DNA of 64,000 nt from Bacteroidales bacterium (GCA_017561935.1 JAFZBE010000065.1:1-64000), one strand, 5' to 3'; shown: positions 29,368 to 40,163, counted from the stretch's first letter. Numbers and translations: made by a program. The notes: generated by a model not told the origin, from the letters alone.

Positions 29368-32300
29368 TTAGAAATTGACCTGAAGGCCGACAGTTACACC
29401 ACGGTTGAAGTAGGTGCGGCCAGTATCGAGATCCATGAAGTCAACAGAAGAGTAGAGCATACCCAGGTTCTTGCCCTGAACATAAAGCTTCAGATTGCTG
29501 AGACCGAGTTTCTCGATGAGTTTACGGTTGAAGTTGTAAGCCAGTGAGAGGTTGCGAATCTTGACGAACGAAGCATCCTTGAATCCTAGCAGACCTGCAT
29601 AGGGGTCGCCACCTGCTTGGCTATAGACTGGCTTCTGCCAGTCGGCACCCGTGTTGTCGGGACGCCAATAACTGATTTCGCGCTGCTGGTACATGCCAAG
29701 TTGGCCTTCACCACCAGTGCTGATGGTATAGCCGAAGCGGCCTTGCAGTTCGAGGGTAAGTTCGAGACCCTTCCAACTGAAACTGTTGGACCAGCCAGCG
29801 GTCAGACGTGGATTCTTGTTGCCAATGATCACACGGTCGTCGGCATCGATCTTGTAGTCGCCGTTCTGATCGACAGGCTTTACGCTACCGGCTGTGAACT
29901 TCTGACCGTTCTCGTTGAACTTGGCCATCTCGGCGGCATCGCTCTCCTGCCAGAGACCATCAGCCTCGTAACCATAGTGTACGGCTATCGATTCGCCTAT
30001 GAACCAAGCGTTGTTGATATCGTCCTCCTTGCCATTGGCAAGTTCAACGATTTCATCCTTCTGCCATGCAAAATTCAGATTCGAATTCCATGTGAAGGTC
30101 TTTGTCAGGATGGGTATAGTATTCAAAGTAAACTCGATACCTTTATTCTTGGTCTGTCCGACATTGGTCTTCATCGACGGATAACCGGAGAGTGAAGGAA
30201 TGGTCATGTCAAGAATCAGGTCCTTCGTACGTGAAGTGTACATGTCGATGGTGCCGCCAAGGCGACCCTTGATGAAACTAAAATCAACGCCGACGTTCCA
30301 CTGAGTGGTCTTCTCCCAGCCGAGGTTCTTGTTCGGCATCTGATTGGCACCAGAAGAGTAGTATGGTTCGTTGGTGACGAGAATCTGGGTATTGCCTGTG
30401 CTGAATGGCATCCAGTAGGAACTGATGATACCGAGTGTGCCGTAAGGGCCTACAGCCGCATTACCTGTGACACCCACACCGAAGCGTACTTTCAATTGGT
30501 CAATCCAGTTGATGTCCTTCATCCAGTTTTCCTGCTCCATGCGCCAGCCAAGGGCCATCGATGGGAAGAAGTCCCATTTCTTCCCCTCTGCAAGTACGGA
30601 TGCACCATCCCAACGTGCCGATGCAGTGAGGAGGTAGCGGTCCATGAGCGAGTAGTTTACACGAGCCATGTAGGAAGACAGCTGGCTGCCGGTGAGACCA
30701 GAACTTATACCCACCTTATACTGTGTGTCAGTCACGTCAACTGCTCCCAGGTTGTTCCAAAGGAATGAGGACATCGGGATCTTCTCCTCGCTGATGCTGC
30801 TGGTCTCGGTCTGGGTCTTGGATGCGCTCTGCAACAAGGTTAAGCCAATGGTGTGCTCACCGAATGAGCGGTTGTAAAGCAGCATATTGTCGAGCGTCCA
30901 TGCCAACTGTTGGCCATCGCTGCGGCTGACGGTGTTGTTGCCACCTGCGCGGCTGATTGAACTGCTGTCGAGGAAGTTGCCATTGCGATAATAGCGGAAT
31001 TCAGGACCGAACTGGGTCTTCCACATCAGGCCTTTCAGAGGCTCGAGGATCTTGCCAAGGTCAATTTGCGCATAGAAACTTCCCAGCAGACGGTAGTTCT
31101 TGCGTTCGTCTTTCGACTTAGTCCATTCGTCAATGATGGAATAGGTATTGGTAGTGGAGCCACCGGGCTGGGTGATGATGTCACCATTCTCGTCGTATGG
31201 TAGAGTATAGCGCAGAATAGCCTTGGCTGCACCATAAAGATCGGTGGGACCGGAACTGGTACCGTAAGCTTTCGAATAGCCGTACTGCTGGGTGCCGAAA
31301 GAGGCATTGAACGAACCTCCAGCCTTGAACCACTCGGTGCCTTGAACATCAACGGAAGCCGAGAAGTTGTAGCGCTCGAAAGTCTGGCCCTTCTGGGTGC
31401 CATCGTTGCGTAGATAACCGAAAGAAACGAAACCTGCAATGTTCTTGGTGCCACCGCGAGCACTGATGGTGTGCTCTTGGGTGAGACCTGTTTGAGTTAC
31501 CAGATCTGTCCAATCTGTATCAGTCACCTTCGATCCGTCCCATGAACCGCCTGCCCATCCCTTCATTACATTGGCCAGGGCAACGTCGTCGCCGTTGAAG
31601 AAGTTCTTGTCCTGCTCTTGATTGGGTTGATCACCAGGGGTATATTTGTCGGGTGCCGAGTTATAATAAGCCCAACGGCGCCAGGTGATATAGTCGCTTG
31701 CGCTCATGGCAGGACTCTTGTCAACAATTTTCTCGAAGGTGAGCGATCCGTTGTAACTCAGTTGCATCTTGCCTTCCTGACCACGCTTCGTGGTTACGAG
31801 CACAACGCCGTTTGCGCCACGGCTACCATAGATGGCCGTAGAAGAAGCATCCTTCAAGATGTCAATCGATTCGATGTCACGTGGGTTGAGGCTCTCGATG
31901 CCACCCGACTGGAGGGGTACACCATCCACTACGTAAAGAGGACCTTGACCTGCGGAGATGGAACGAGTACCACGAATAAGGATGCTGCCTACAGTACCAG
32001 GGCGCTCGCTGGTGGTGATGTCCACACCGGCTGCCTTGCCCTGCAAAGCCTCAAAGGCATTGCTTACGGGCTTCGCGTTCATTTCTTTTTCGCCTACGCG
32101 GGTGAGCGCACCTGTCACGTCTGTTTTGCGCTGTACGCCGTAACCTACAACGACCACTTCGTCGATGAGCTGCTTGTCTTCTTCGAGTGTCACGTTGAGC
32201 GAATTCCTGCCATCGAGGGCAAGATTCTGCGTGCGATAGCCCACGTACGAGATAACGAGGGTGGCATTCTTAGCCACACTTGGAATAGTGAAATTGCCGT

Positions 32301-32505
32301 CAAGGTCGGTCACCGTACCCGTCGTGGTGCCTTTTACTACGACACTGGCACCGATGATGGGTTCGCCCGTTGCGTCAACAACCGTACCCGTTACCTTCCC
32401 CTGTGCCATGACGGCTGTCGGAAGGACTGCGATCATGACAAGGCAGAGAAGACGCGCCCACAATGAGCCGACGCGCTTCGTGAAGTTGTTTGCATGTTCT
32501 TTCAT
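29368..32505 (-). CDS. susC: SusC-like TonB-dependent outer-membrane transporter (RG-I locus)
   Basis: It imports oligosaccharides with energy from TonB. The 1045 residues start with a signal peptide ending PTAVMAQ. A carboxypeptidase-like domain follows (GKVTGTVVDATGEPIIGASV, GYRTQNLAL), then the TonB-box region DEVVVVGYG. The plug shows LQGKAAGVDI, SILIRGTRS and YVVDGVPL, with SIDILKDASSTAIYGSRGANGVVLVTTKRG. The barrel ends GVTVGLQVNF. It is divergent from the PL11-HTCS-GH28 operon and followed by its susD. Confidence 0.97.
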   Translation of the reverse strand: MKEHANNFTKRVGSLWARLLCLVMIAVLPTAVMAQGKVTGTVVDATGEPIIGASVVVKGTTTGTVTDLDGNFTIPSVAKNATLVISYVGYRTQNLALDGRNSLNVTLEEDKQLIDEVVVVGYGVQRKTDVTGALTRVGEKEMNAKPVSNAFEALQGKAAGVDITTSERPGTVGSILIRGTRSISAGQGPLYVVDGVPLQSGGIESLNPRDIESIDILKDASSTAIYGSRGANGVVLVTTKRGQEGKMQLSYNGSLTFEKIVDKSPAMSASDYITWRRWAYYNSAPDKYTPGDQPNQEQDKNFFNGDDVALANVMKGWAGGSWDGSKVTDTDWTDLVTQTGLTQEHTISARGGTKNIAGFVSFGYLRNDGTQKGQTFERYNFSASVDVQGTEWFKAGGSFNASFGTQQYGYSKAYGTSSGPTDLYGAAKAILRYTLPYDENGDIITQPGGSTTNTYSIIDEWTKSKDERKNYRLLGSFYAQIDLGKILEPLKGLMWKTQFGPEFRYYRNGNFLDSSSISRAGGNNTVSRSDGQQLAWTLDNMLLYNRSFGEHTIGLTLLQSASKTQTETSSISEEKIPMSSFLWNNLGAVDVTDTQYKVGISSGLTGSQLSSYMARVNYSLMDRYLLTASARWDGASVLAEGKKWDFFPSMALGWRMEQENWMKDINWIDQLKVRFGVGVTGNAAVGPYGTLGIISSYWMPFSTGNTQILVTNEPYYSSGANQMPNKNLGWEKTTQWNVGVDFSFIKGRLGGTIDMYTSRTKDLILDMTIPSLSGYPSMKTNVGQTKNKGIEFTLNTIPILTKTFTWNSNLNFAWQKDEIVELANGKEDDINNAWFIGESIAVHYGYEADGLWQESDAAEMAKFNENGQKFTAGSVKPVDQNGDYKIDADDRVIIGNKNPRLTAGWSNSFSWKGLELTLELQGRFGYTISTGGEGQLGMYQQREISYWRPDNTGADWQKPVYSQAGGDPYAGLLGFKDASFVKIRNLSLAYNFNRKLIEKLGLSNLKLYVQGKNLGMLYSSVDFMDLDTGRTYFNRGVTVGLQVNF

Positions 32506-32555
32506 TTGAAATAAGTTTGGATGTGAATGTATTGTAATTTTGTGTTTTTATGGCG

Positions 32556-32563
32556 CAAAGATA
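32556..32563 (-). promoter_or_regulatory. -7 box of susC (RG-I locus)
   Basis: TATCTTTG on the minus strand, about 50 nt before susC. The -33 region does not match TTTG, as expected of a promoter that depends on an activator such as the adjacent HTCS. Confidence 0.6.
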
Positions 32564-32648
32564 GCGCGTTTTCGCCAACTGCTACCGACAGAAATTCGTC
32601 TTTTTTGGTACATTTTTTCATCGGAGTCCAAAAAACGCCTTTCAAGAC

Positions 32649-32680
32649 TTGCATACATTAAATATATTATATAGATTTGC
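32649..32680 (+). promoter_or_regulatory. Promoter of the PL11-HTCS-GH28 operon
   Basis: CTTG (32649-32652), 20 nt, then TAGATTTG (32673-32680). The leader to the start at 32756 is about 70 nt and AT-rich. Confidence 0.65.
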
Positions 32681-32755
32681 AGTGGAAATAATTGTCAAAT
32701 GGCAATCGCCGATTGTTAGTTGATTTTTATTAATTGTTAATTGTTTTTTGTTTTG

Positions 32756-34696
32756 ATGTGTAAGAAACTATTCCTGGAAACACTGCTTTGTGGGGCAATG
32801 ACACTGATGGCTCAGCCTCGCTATGATATGGCTGGCCTTTGTCGTGAGACGCTCGACCGTGGCGTAGTAGCTTTACGCCAAGAACAACAAGTGGTAATCA
32901 GTTGGCGCACGCTCACATCCGATGCCGTGGGTGAACCCTTCGACGTGTATCGTAACGGTACGAAACTCAATGCCGTGCCTCTGACGGCGGGCGGCACGTT
33001 CTTTGTCGATCAGCAACCTATTGCCGGCGATGTGACTTACGAGGTGAAGGGAGGAGGCAAGAGTGGTTCTTTTTTTCTTCGCTCTGATGCCCCCGTGGGT
33101 TATCTGCCTATTCATTTGCAGCGTCCCCCCGAGGGGCAGACTCCCGACGGCCGCACCTATACCTATTCAGCCAACGATGCTTCGGTGGGTGATGTCGATG
33201 GCGACGGACAGTACGAAATCTTCCTCAAATGGGATCCCTCTAATGCGCACGACAACGCGCACGACGGCTATACGGGTCCGACGCTCTTCGACTGCTATCG
33301 CCTCGACGGTACATTGCTTTGGCGCATCGATATGGGCATCAACATACGAAGCGGTGCCCATTACGTGCCTTTTATCGTCTATGACCTTGATGGAGATGGA
33401 TGCGCCGAGATGATGGTCAAGACATCCGATGGCACTGTCGATGGTCTCGGTAAAGTGATTGGTGATCCGAAGGCCGACTATCGGCATCGTGGCCCAGAAG
33501 GAGACAATGCTACGCAGCCCTTGCCGCAGCGCGAATGGGGCCGTTACAACCGTGAGGGCCGTCCCATGACGGGACGCATCCTCACTGGTGCCGAATACAT
33601 CACCGTGTTCAACGGTCTGACGGGTGCTGCCATGAACACCAAACCCTACATCCCCGAGCGTGGGAACCTTGAGGATTGGGGCGACAATTATGCTAACCGC
33701 AGTGATCGTATGCTTGCTGCCGTAGGCTATCTCGACGGACATAAGGCCAGTGCCATCTTCTGCCGTGGTTATTATACACGAACCGTCCTTACAGCTTGGG
33801 ACTGGGATGGCAAGGAACTCAAGAATCGTTGGACTTTCGATACCAACAATCCAGAGTGGAGCGAATATGCCGGACAAGGTAACCACAACCTGCGTGTCGC
33901 CGATGTGGATGGCGATGGTTGCGATGAGATTACCTACGGCGCGATGGCAGTCGATCATGACGGGCGTGGCCTTTACAACACGGGTATGGGGCATGGCGAT
34001 GCCCTTCATCTCATGGTCTTCGACCCAACGACCACTGAACTCTTCGTTTGGGACTGTCATGAGAACAAGCGCGATGGTAGCGAACTGCGCAATGCTCGCA
34101 CGGGTGAGGTAATTTTCCAGATTCCATCGACGAGCGATGTGGGACGTTGTATGGCTGCCGACATTGATCCCACCAATCCGGGTGTCGAAATGTGGAGCAG
34201 TGACAGCCATGGCATTCGCAACATCAAGGGTGAAGCCATCACTGCAGCTCTAGATCCCGAAGACCCCCAGCATCAGCAGCATTTGAGGATGGGAGGCCGT
34301 CGTCTTTCTGTTAACTTCGGCATTTGGTGGGACGGTGATCTGCTACGCGAGCTGCTCGACCGCGAAACTGTTACCAAATACGATTGGGAACAGCGTACCA
34401 TTTTGGACCTTACGCATTTCGAAGGCATCAAGTTCAACAACGGCACGAAATCCAATCCCTGTCTTGCTGCCGACATCCTCGGCGACTGGCGCGAAGAGGT
34501 CATCGCCCGAACCCCCGATAGTGACGAGCTGCGCATCTATGTCTCTCCACATCCCACTGTACATCGCATTAACTGCCTGATGGAGGATATCCCTTATCGC
34601 CTCTCGACTGCTGCGCAGAACGTGGGTTACAACCAACCCTCCGAGCCTGGTTTCTACCTCGGGCCTGACCCGACAGTCAATCCATTCTTGAAATGA
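32756..34696 (+). CDS. PL11 rhamnogalacturonan lyase, exported
   Basis: It cleaves the rhamnose-galacturonate backbone of RG-I by beta-elimination. The ATG at 32756 (MCKKLFLETLLCGAMTLMAQ) gives a clean signal peptide; a TTG five codons earlier is not needed. The 646 residues have a small N-terminal beta domain (RNGTKLN) and an eight-bladed propeller with repeated calcium sites (GDVDGDGQYE, YDLDGDGCAE, ADVDGDGCDEIT), as in YesW/YesX. The stop overlaps the HTCS start by ATGA, so the regulator and lyase are translationally coupled. Confidence 0.95.
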   Translation: MCKKLFLETLLCGAMTLMAQPRYDMAGLCRETLDRGVVALRQEQQVVISWRTLTSDAVGEPFDVYRNGTKLNAVPLTAGGTFFVDQQPIAGDVTYEVKGGGKSGSFFLRSDAPVGYLPIHLQRPPEGQTPDGRTYTYSANDASVGDVDGDGQYEIFLKWDPSNAHDNAHDGYTGPTLFDCYRLDGTLLWRIDMGINIRSGAHYVPFIVYDLDGDGCAEMMVKTSDGTVDGLGKVIGDPKADYRHRGPEGDNATQPLPQREWGRYNREGRPMTGRILTGAEYITVFNGLTGAAMNTKPYIPERGNLEDWGDNYANRSDRMLAAVGYLDGHKASAIFCRGYYTRTVLTAWDWDGKELKNRWTFDTNNPEWSEYAGQGNHNLRVADVDGDGCDEITYGAMAVDHDGRGLYNTGMGHGDALHLMVFDPTTTELFVWDCHENKRDGSELRNARTGEVIFQIPSTSDVGRCMAADIDPTNPGVEMWSSDSHGIRNIKGEAITAALDPEDPQHQQHLRMGGRRLSVNFGIWWDGDLLRELLDRETVTKYDWEQRTILDLTHFEGIKFNNGTKSNPCLAADILGDWREEVIARTPDSDELRIYVSPHPTVHRINCLMEDIPYRLSTAAQNVGYNQPSEPGFYLGPDPTVNPFLK

Positions 34697-37600
34697 TTCA
34701 TAAGTTAGCATCCCTCTTGATGACCAGCCTTCTGGTGGTCGGCACGGCGTGGCCTAAGAGCTACACTGCCAGCCGACATGTCAGTATGGCTGATGGCCTG
34801 GCCAACGACGGTGTGCTTGAGATGACCATCGACGGCATGGGTTACGTTTGGGTGGCCACCGAGGCAGGTGTAAGTCGGATTGCCGGAGGCATGAGCACAA
34901 GTCTGCGATGGCCCGATGGTTCAGGTTTTATTGGGCAACGCGTCGCTGCACTCTATTGGCACAATCCCACGGGGCAGATGCTGATAGGTACGGGGACAAT
35001 ATTATTGCTCTACCATCCATCATCGGGAGAGATGAACATTCTCGATACGAGTGATGGCTTGCTGTCATCGGGCATCGAGGACATTGCCCGCGCTTCGGAC
35101 GATGAAGTGTGGCTGGTATATGGACATGGCGAAGTTCAGCGCATGAACGTCAGCCGACGAAGTGTGATGACACTCTCTTTGGACCAACCCCTTCAAAACC
35201 GTTGTTTGCTCGACGATGGACGGGGCCGTATTTATATAGGACATAGCCAGCATGGTATGAGTGTGGTGAGCCTGACAGGTGGTGCCACATGGCATTTCGA
35301 AAAGAAGGCGGGAGATGGGGAGAAAGGGCTACCTGGCAACAATGTTCGCTGTATTTACCAGGATGACAGACAACGAGTGTGGGTGGGCTGTGATGGTGGA
35401 CTGGCGCTTTTCAATCCCACTGCGGGAACTTTCACTCGTGTGGCGCTCGATGCCGACGGTTACGACGACAACGTCTATGACATTGTACAGATGCGTGACG
35501 GCACCTTGTGGGTAGCTACCGACATGGGAGGTATCAAAGTGGTCAATCCCGACACCTACGTGGCCTATAGTGCTTTGCCAATAGAAGATTCTGACGATGG
35601 CATACGTGTAAAAGTATCATCGCTCAACACACGTAGCCTCGTACAAGACGAATATGGAAACATCTGGGTGGGCAATCACAGTACGGGTGTCGATTTCATT
35701 AGTGCCGAACGTTCGCAGTTCGACCTGCTCGACTACCTCGACCATGAACGGCTACCTCGACCTGTCTATGCCATGACTCCAGATACGAGCCGTGGCTTCT
35801 GGATGGCCAGTGACGACGAGCTGGTCCTTTGGTTCGACGGAAAGGTTCAGGGTTGCTGGTCAGGTCAGAATCAGATGCGTCGTCGCCATTCGTTGCCGCG
35901 TTGCATGATGACCGATAGCACGGGACGTGTGTGGATGGGTATCGACGACGAGGGTGTAATGTGTTTCAGCCGCGCTACAGGACGTTTTGAGCGTGTCGCC
36001 ATAGAACCCGAGTGGGCCGATGTTCATTCGTTTTACGAAGATTCGCAACATCGCATTTGGATTGGTGGTGAGTTTGGGGTATATCTTTATCAGCAGGGAA
36101 TCGTTCTGCCCTGCCCGACCATCACTCGTGCGTTGAATGCTCCCGTCACTGGCTTTCTGCCTATCGATCAACGTCGATTGCTGCTCACCACTTTGGGTGA
36201 CGGAGCTTACATCTTTGATGAGGATAGCGACACTTGCCTTCCTTTGTGCAAAGACCGGGGATTGATGCCTTCGAAAATCAACCAGGTCATCCGCGACCTT
36301 GACGGGCAGACTGTGTGGCTGGCCACCGACGAAGGACTGACTTGTATCACCGAAATTACATCGACGGTCGGCATCACAACCTACGGCCGCCAGCAAGGTT
36401 TGTCGGATAGCCATGTGTTGGCGTTGCAACAGGATGCCGACGGGCGCATATGGATGAGTACCTACACTGGTATTACGTGCTTCGACAAACGAACAGGACA
36501 ATGCTACAACTATAGTCAGACGGACATTCGAGGGGTACGTGGCTTCGCGCCAGGGGCAGCACTTGCCGGCAATGACGGCATCATCTGCTTCGGCTCAGCT
36601 TCGGGAGTGTGCTGCTTCGACCCACGACGGGTGGTGGGCAGTACGCCTGTTTCGGATGTGCAGATTGTCTCTTGTGAGGCTTATCACCCCAAAGGCATGC
36701 AGACCGAGATTCTGCCATTGACACCTGACCGTAAGGGGCAGGTGCGCACCAGTTATCAACAGAACACCCTGCACCTCACCTTCACGGTGCGTAACTTCGC
36801 TCAGACCGAGCACGTGGAGTATTCCTACATGATGCGAGGCATGGATGACAAGTGGTATGACATTTCGGGCGACGATGATGTTGTATTCCGAGGCCTACGA
36901 CCAGGTCATTACGTCTTTGTCCTCCGTGCCAAACTACGCAATCAGGACTGGGATGAGGCACGTTTCACACAACTCGCTATTACCATCACTCCACCTCTTT
37001 GGCGTACATGGTGGGCATGGCTGGCCTATGCCTTGGCCCTTGTCGCATTTGCTGTCTGGATGTTGCGTTCCTATAAGCGTAGGCTCGCACTTCAGAACTC
37101 CCTTGAATTTGAGAAGCGCGAAAGTTTGCAGAAACAGGAGCTCAATGAGGAGCGTCTGCGTTTCTTCACCAACGTCACACACGAGCTGCGTACTCCTTTG
37201 ACACTTATCCTCGGACCTATCGACGACCTGATGAACGATACAAGTTTGCCACCTGCGGCACATCGTCGCGTAGCTATGCTCCAGAAGAGCGCAGGCCGTC
37301 TGCGAGACCTAATCAATGACATACTAGAGTTCCGAAAGACCGAGACACAAAATCGCCGCCTCACCGTGGCACGTGGCGACATCGGTCAGTTCGTGCGCGA
37401 AATCTGTTTGAATTACAAGGAGCTTAACCGTAACCCAAAGGTGCAGTTCTCCTATAACATCGCGTCCAATCTCCCCCGCATCTATTTCGACTCCGAGGTT
37501 ATTACCACTATCCTCAACAACCTGCTCTCAAACGCTATCAAATACACCGAGCAGGGTAGCATCACCGTTGATGTCAACACCGATGACAAAGGACAGCTCT

Positions 37601-38682
37601 ATATCGCTGTGGCTGACACGGGGCACGGAATATCACCTGATGCCCTACCTCACATCTTCAAACGCTACTATCAGGCAGAAGGTAGCCATCAGGCTTCAGG
37701 TACTGGCATCGGCCTTGCCCTTGTTCGTTCGTTGGCAGACTTGCACGAAGGTACCATCTCAGTCGAGAGTCGCGAGGGCGAGGGTAGTCGTTTCGTTTTC
37801 TCCCTCTCGATTGACAACACTTATCCTAACGCTTTACACAAGGAGGATGTTGAAGTCAAAGTTGCGGAACGAGGGAATGAGACAATGACCGACGAAGTGT
37901 CCGACGAAACCTCCGATAACCAGCAACCCACACTTCTCATTGTTGAGGATAATACAGATATACGCCAGTATATCACCGACTCATTCGGTGACGACTTCCA
38001 GATTTTTCAGGCAGAAAATGGTGAGGAAGGTGTTACATTGGCTTTGGAGCATATCCCCGATGTCATCGTCAGTGACATCATGATGCCCCATATGAATGGC
38101 ATTGAGCTCACTCGACGTCTCAAGGATGACATTCGTACCAGTCATATCCCCATTATCCTGCTCACTGCCAAGGTTACCGATGCTGACAAGGAGGAGGGCT
38201 ATGATAGTGGGGCCGATTCCTACCTCACCAAACCGTTCACAGCCAAGTTACTGGCTTCGCGCATCCAGAATCTACTCACCGCACGACGCCGATTGGCCGA
38301 ACGTTTTGCTCATGGTGATCCGCTGGCATTGCAGCCTGAGGCCCCTACCTTGAGTCGCCTCGACAGGCAGTTCTTCGAACGCCTTGATCAACTCATCGAC
38401 GACAATATCATGCAGGAAGACCTAGACATGGCTTTTATTTCCGACCGTATGGCGATGAGTCACAGCACATTCTACCGTAAAGTGAAGGCTCTCACAGGCA
38501 TGACGGCAAAAGAGTATGTGCGCAAGCGTCGCCTACGCTACTGCTACAATCTGCTGCAAAGTGGCGAATACAACGTTTCGCAAGCTGCCATGATGACAGG
38601 ATTCAACCAGATGGCGCATTTCCGCGAGACGTTCAAACGCGAGTTCGGCATCCTTCCTTCCGAGGTTATGAAGAAGAAATGA
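34693..38682 (+). CDS. Hybrid two-component system regulator (HTCS) of the RG-I locus
   Basis: A one-protein sensor kinase and transcription activator of 1329 residues. After the signal peptide comes a periplasmic two-propeller sensor (about 25-690, repeats such as GYVWVATEAGVSRI and QRVWVGCDGGLALFNP) and a Y_Y_Y domain. One membrane helix lies near 772-795. The histidine kinase has His in NVTHELRTPLTL (about 829) and ATP-site NNLLSNAIKYTEQG (about 942). The receiver has Asp in IVSDIMMPHMNG (about 1124). An AraC DNA-binding domain starts near 1236 and ends GILPSEVMKKK. All key residues are present. It is unusual in lying between two enzyme genes, overlapping each by 4 bp. It probably activates this operon and susC-susD. 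Confidence 0.97.
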   Translation: MIHKLASLLMTSLLVVGTAWPKSYTASRHVSMADGLANDGVLEMTIDGMGYVWVATEAGVSRIAGGMSTSLRWPDGSGFIGQRVAALYWHNPTGQMLIGTGTILLLYHPSSGEMNILDTSDGLLSSGIEDIARASDDEVWLVYGHGEVQRMNVSRRSVMTLSLDQPLQNRCLLDDGRGRIYIGHSQHGMSVVSLTGGATWHFEKKAGDGEKGLPGNNVRCIYQDDRQRVWVGCDGGLALFNPTAGTFTRVALDADGYDDNVYDIVQMRDGTLWVATDMGGIKVVNPDTYVAYSALPIEDSDDGIRVKVSSLNTRSLVQDEYGNIWVGNHSTGVDFISAERSQFDLLDYLDHERLPRPVYAMTPDTSRGFWMASDDELVLWFDGKVQGCWSGQNQMRRRHSLPRCMMTDSTGRVWMGIDDEGVMCFSRATGRFERVAIEPEWADVHSFYEDSQHRIWIGGEFGVYLYQQGIVLPCPTITRALNAPVTGFLPIDQRRLLLTTLGDGAYIFDEDSDTCLPLCKDRGLMPSKINQVIRDLDGQTVWLATDEGLTCITEITSTVGITTYGRQQGLSDSHVLALQQDADGRIWMSTYTGITCFDKRTGQCYNYSQTDIRGVRGFAPGAALAGNDGIICFGSASGVCCFDPRRVVGSTPVSDVQIVSCEAYHPKGMQTEILPLTPDRKGQVRTSYQQNTLHLTFTVRNFAQTEHVEYSYMMRGMDDKWYDISGDDDVVFRGLRPGHYVFVLRAKLRNQDWDEARFTQLAITITPPLWRTWWAWLAYALALVAFAVWMLRSYKRRLALQNSLEFEKRESLQKQELNEERLRFFTNVTHELRTPLTLILGPIDDLMNDTSLPPAAHRRVAMLQKSAGRLRDLINDILEFRKTETQNRRLTVARGDIGQFVREICLNYKELNRNPKVQFSYNIASNLPRIYFDSEVITTILNNLLSNAIKYTEQGSITVDVNTDDKGQLYIAVADTGHGISPDALPHIFKRYYQAEGSHQASGTGIGLALVRSLADLHEGTISVESREGEGSRFVFSLSIDNTYPNALHKEDVEVKVAERGNETMTDEVSDETSDNQQPTLLIVEDNTDIRQYITDSFGDDFQIFQAENGEEGVTLALEHIPDVIVSDIMMPHMNGIELTRRLKDDIRTSHIPIILLTAKVTDADKEEGYDSGADSYLTKPFTAKLLASRIQNLLTARRRLAERFAHGDPLALQPEAPTLSRLDRQFFERLDQLIDDNIMQEDLDMAFISDRMAMSHSTFYRKVKALTGMTAKEYVRKRRLRYCYNLLQSGEYNVSQAAMMTGFNQMAHFRETFKREFGILPSEVMKKK

Positions 38683-40157
38683 ATATGAAAAATACCCTAT
38701 TGTCGATCCTCCTGACAATAGTTGCCCTTGGCCAAAGCTTTGCCATCGACGTGCGTGACCTCGGTGCCTTTGGCGACGGGCAGCACATCGACTCACCAGC
38801 CATCAACGCAGCTATCGATAGTGCTGCTATGGGAGCAGATGGTGGACTTGTAGTACTGCCTCCAGGCATCTACCTCTGCTATTCCATCCATCTGCGTTCG
38901 GGCATCACCTTGCGGCTTGAGCAAGGAGCAGTGATCAAGGCTGCGCCTGTCTCCGACACCGAAGGCTACGATGAGGCCGAACCCAACGACTCGCACTATC
39001 AGGATTTCGGGCACAGCCATTGGCACAACTCGCTCCTATGGGGTGAGGGGTTGCACGATCTTGTGCTCGAAGGGGAGGGACTCATCGATGGTACCAATGT
39101 ATTGATGCGCGAAGAGCCACGACGCGGTTACAATGGGATGCCCCAAGCCAACAAGGCCTTGGCCTTGCGTGAGTGCCGGCACGTCACAATCCGTGGGCTC
39201 AGTTTCCTTCAATGCGGTCATTTTGCCATGTTGCTCACCGGCGTCGATGATCTTCTCGTTGAGGATGTTGTGGTCGATACCAATCGAGATGCGATTGATT
39301 TAGATTGCTGCGAACGTGTTGTGGTGCGTCGATGTCGCGTCAACTCGCTCTGCGACGATGCCATCGTTCTGAAATGCTCTTACGCCTTGGGGCATCCCAA
39401 ACCCACCGAACATGTCCTCGTCGAGGATTGCGAGGTCAGTGGCTACGATGTAGGCACTTTGCTCAATGGCACATGCACTACGCAGGTTGATAAGGCTCCC
39501 GATGGCGACGGACCTACTGGTCGTATCAAATTGGGCACCGAGTCGAATGGCGGATTCCGCCATATTTGCATTCGGCGCTGCCGCTTTATGCATTGTCGTG
39601 GCCTTGCGCTCGAAACGGTGGATGGCGCTGCGATGGAAGACATCGATGTAAGCGACCTTACGATGCACGACATCTGTAATTCTCCCATCTACATCCGTTT
39701 GGGCGATCGGATGCGAGCGCCCGAGGCTTTTCATCGCTCTTTAGTGCGGAATATTCGTCTTCGTCGCATTTCGGTCACCGATGCCGACTGTCGCTATGCT
39801 TGTCTGATTGCGGGTGTCGATGGTCAACCTGTGCGCGACGTGCTCATCGAGCATCTCAGTGTGCAGTTTCGAGGTGGGTTAATGATGGACGACTATCTGG
39901 AGCAGCGTGGCGTCAATCCTTTCTTCATCCCTTCGGCACGCAAGCCCACAGAGTTGGGTGAGGCCAACTATCCCGAACCTTCGGCCCACGGCATCCAGCC
40001 TGCCTGGGGCTTCAGCATCAGCCATGCAGAGAATATTCGTCTGCGTCACATTCGGCTCGAAACCAAATTGCCCGATGAGCGCCCTTGGATTCATCAGCAT
40101 GACGTTCGGCGAATCTCTATGAAGCATGTATGTGTAAATGATGAAAAGAAATTCTAA
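38679..40157 (+). CDS. GH28 polygalacturonase-family enzyme, exported
   Basis: It hydrolyses galacturonate linkages in pectin. The 492-residue right-handed beta-helix protein has a signal peptide ending QSFAI and the GH28 opening VRDLGAFGDGQHIDSPAINAAI with VVLPPGIYL. Catalytic motifs are DTNRDAIDLDCC (about 198-209), CDDAIVLK (about 225) and GRIKLGTESNGG (about 280). Whether it is an exo-galacturonidase or an RG-hydrolase cannot be told. It overlaps the HTCS by ATGA and is followed by a strong terminator, behind which a group IIC intron sits. Confidence 0.93.
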   Translation: MNMKNTLLSILLTIVALGQSFAIDVRDLGAFGDGQHIDSPAINAAIDSAAMGADGGLVVLPPGIYLCYSIHLRSGITLRLEQGAVIKAAPVSDTEGYDEAEPNDSHYQDFGHSHWHNSLLWGEGLHDLVLEGEGLIDGTNVLMREEPRRGYNGMPQANKALALRECRHVTIRGLSFLQCGHFAMLLTGVDDLLVEDVVVDTNRDAIDLDCCERVVVRRCRVNSLCDDAIVLKCSYALGHPKPTEHVLVEDCEVSGYDVGTLLNGTCTTQVDKAPDGDGPTGRIKLGTESNGGFRHICIRRCRFMHCRGLALETVDGAAMEDIDVSDLTMHDICNSPIYIRLGDRMRAPEAFHRSLVRNIRLRRISVTDADCRYACLIAGVDGQPVRDVLIEHLSVQFRGGLMMDDYLEQRGVNPFFIPSARKPTELGEANYPEPSAHGIQPAWGFSISHAENIRLRHIRLETKLPDERPWIHQHDVRRISMKHVCVNDEKKF

Positions 40158-40163
40158 CAACTA

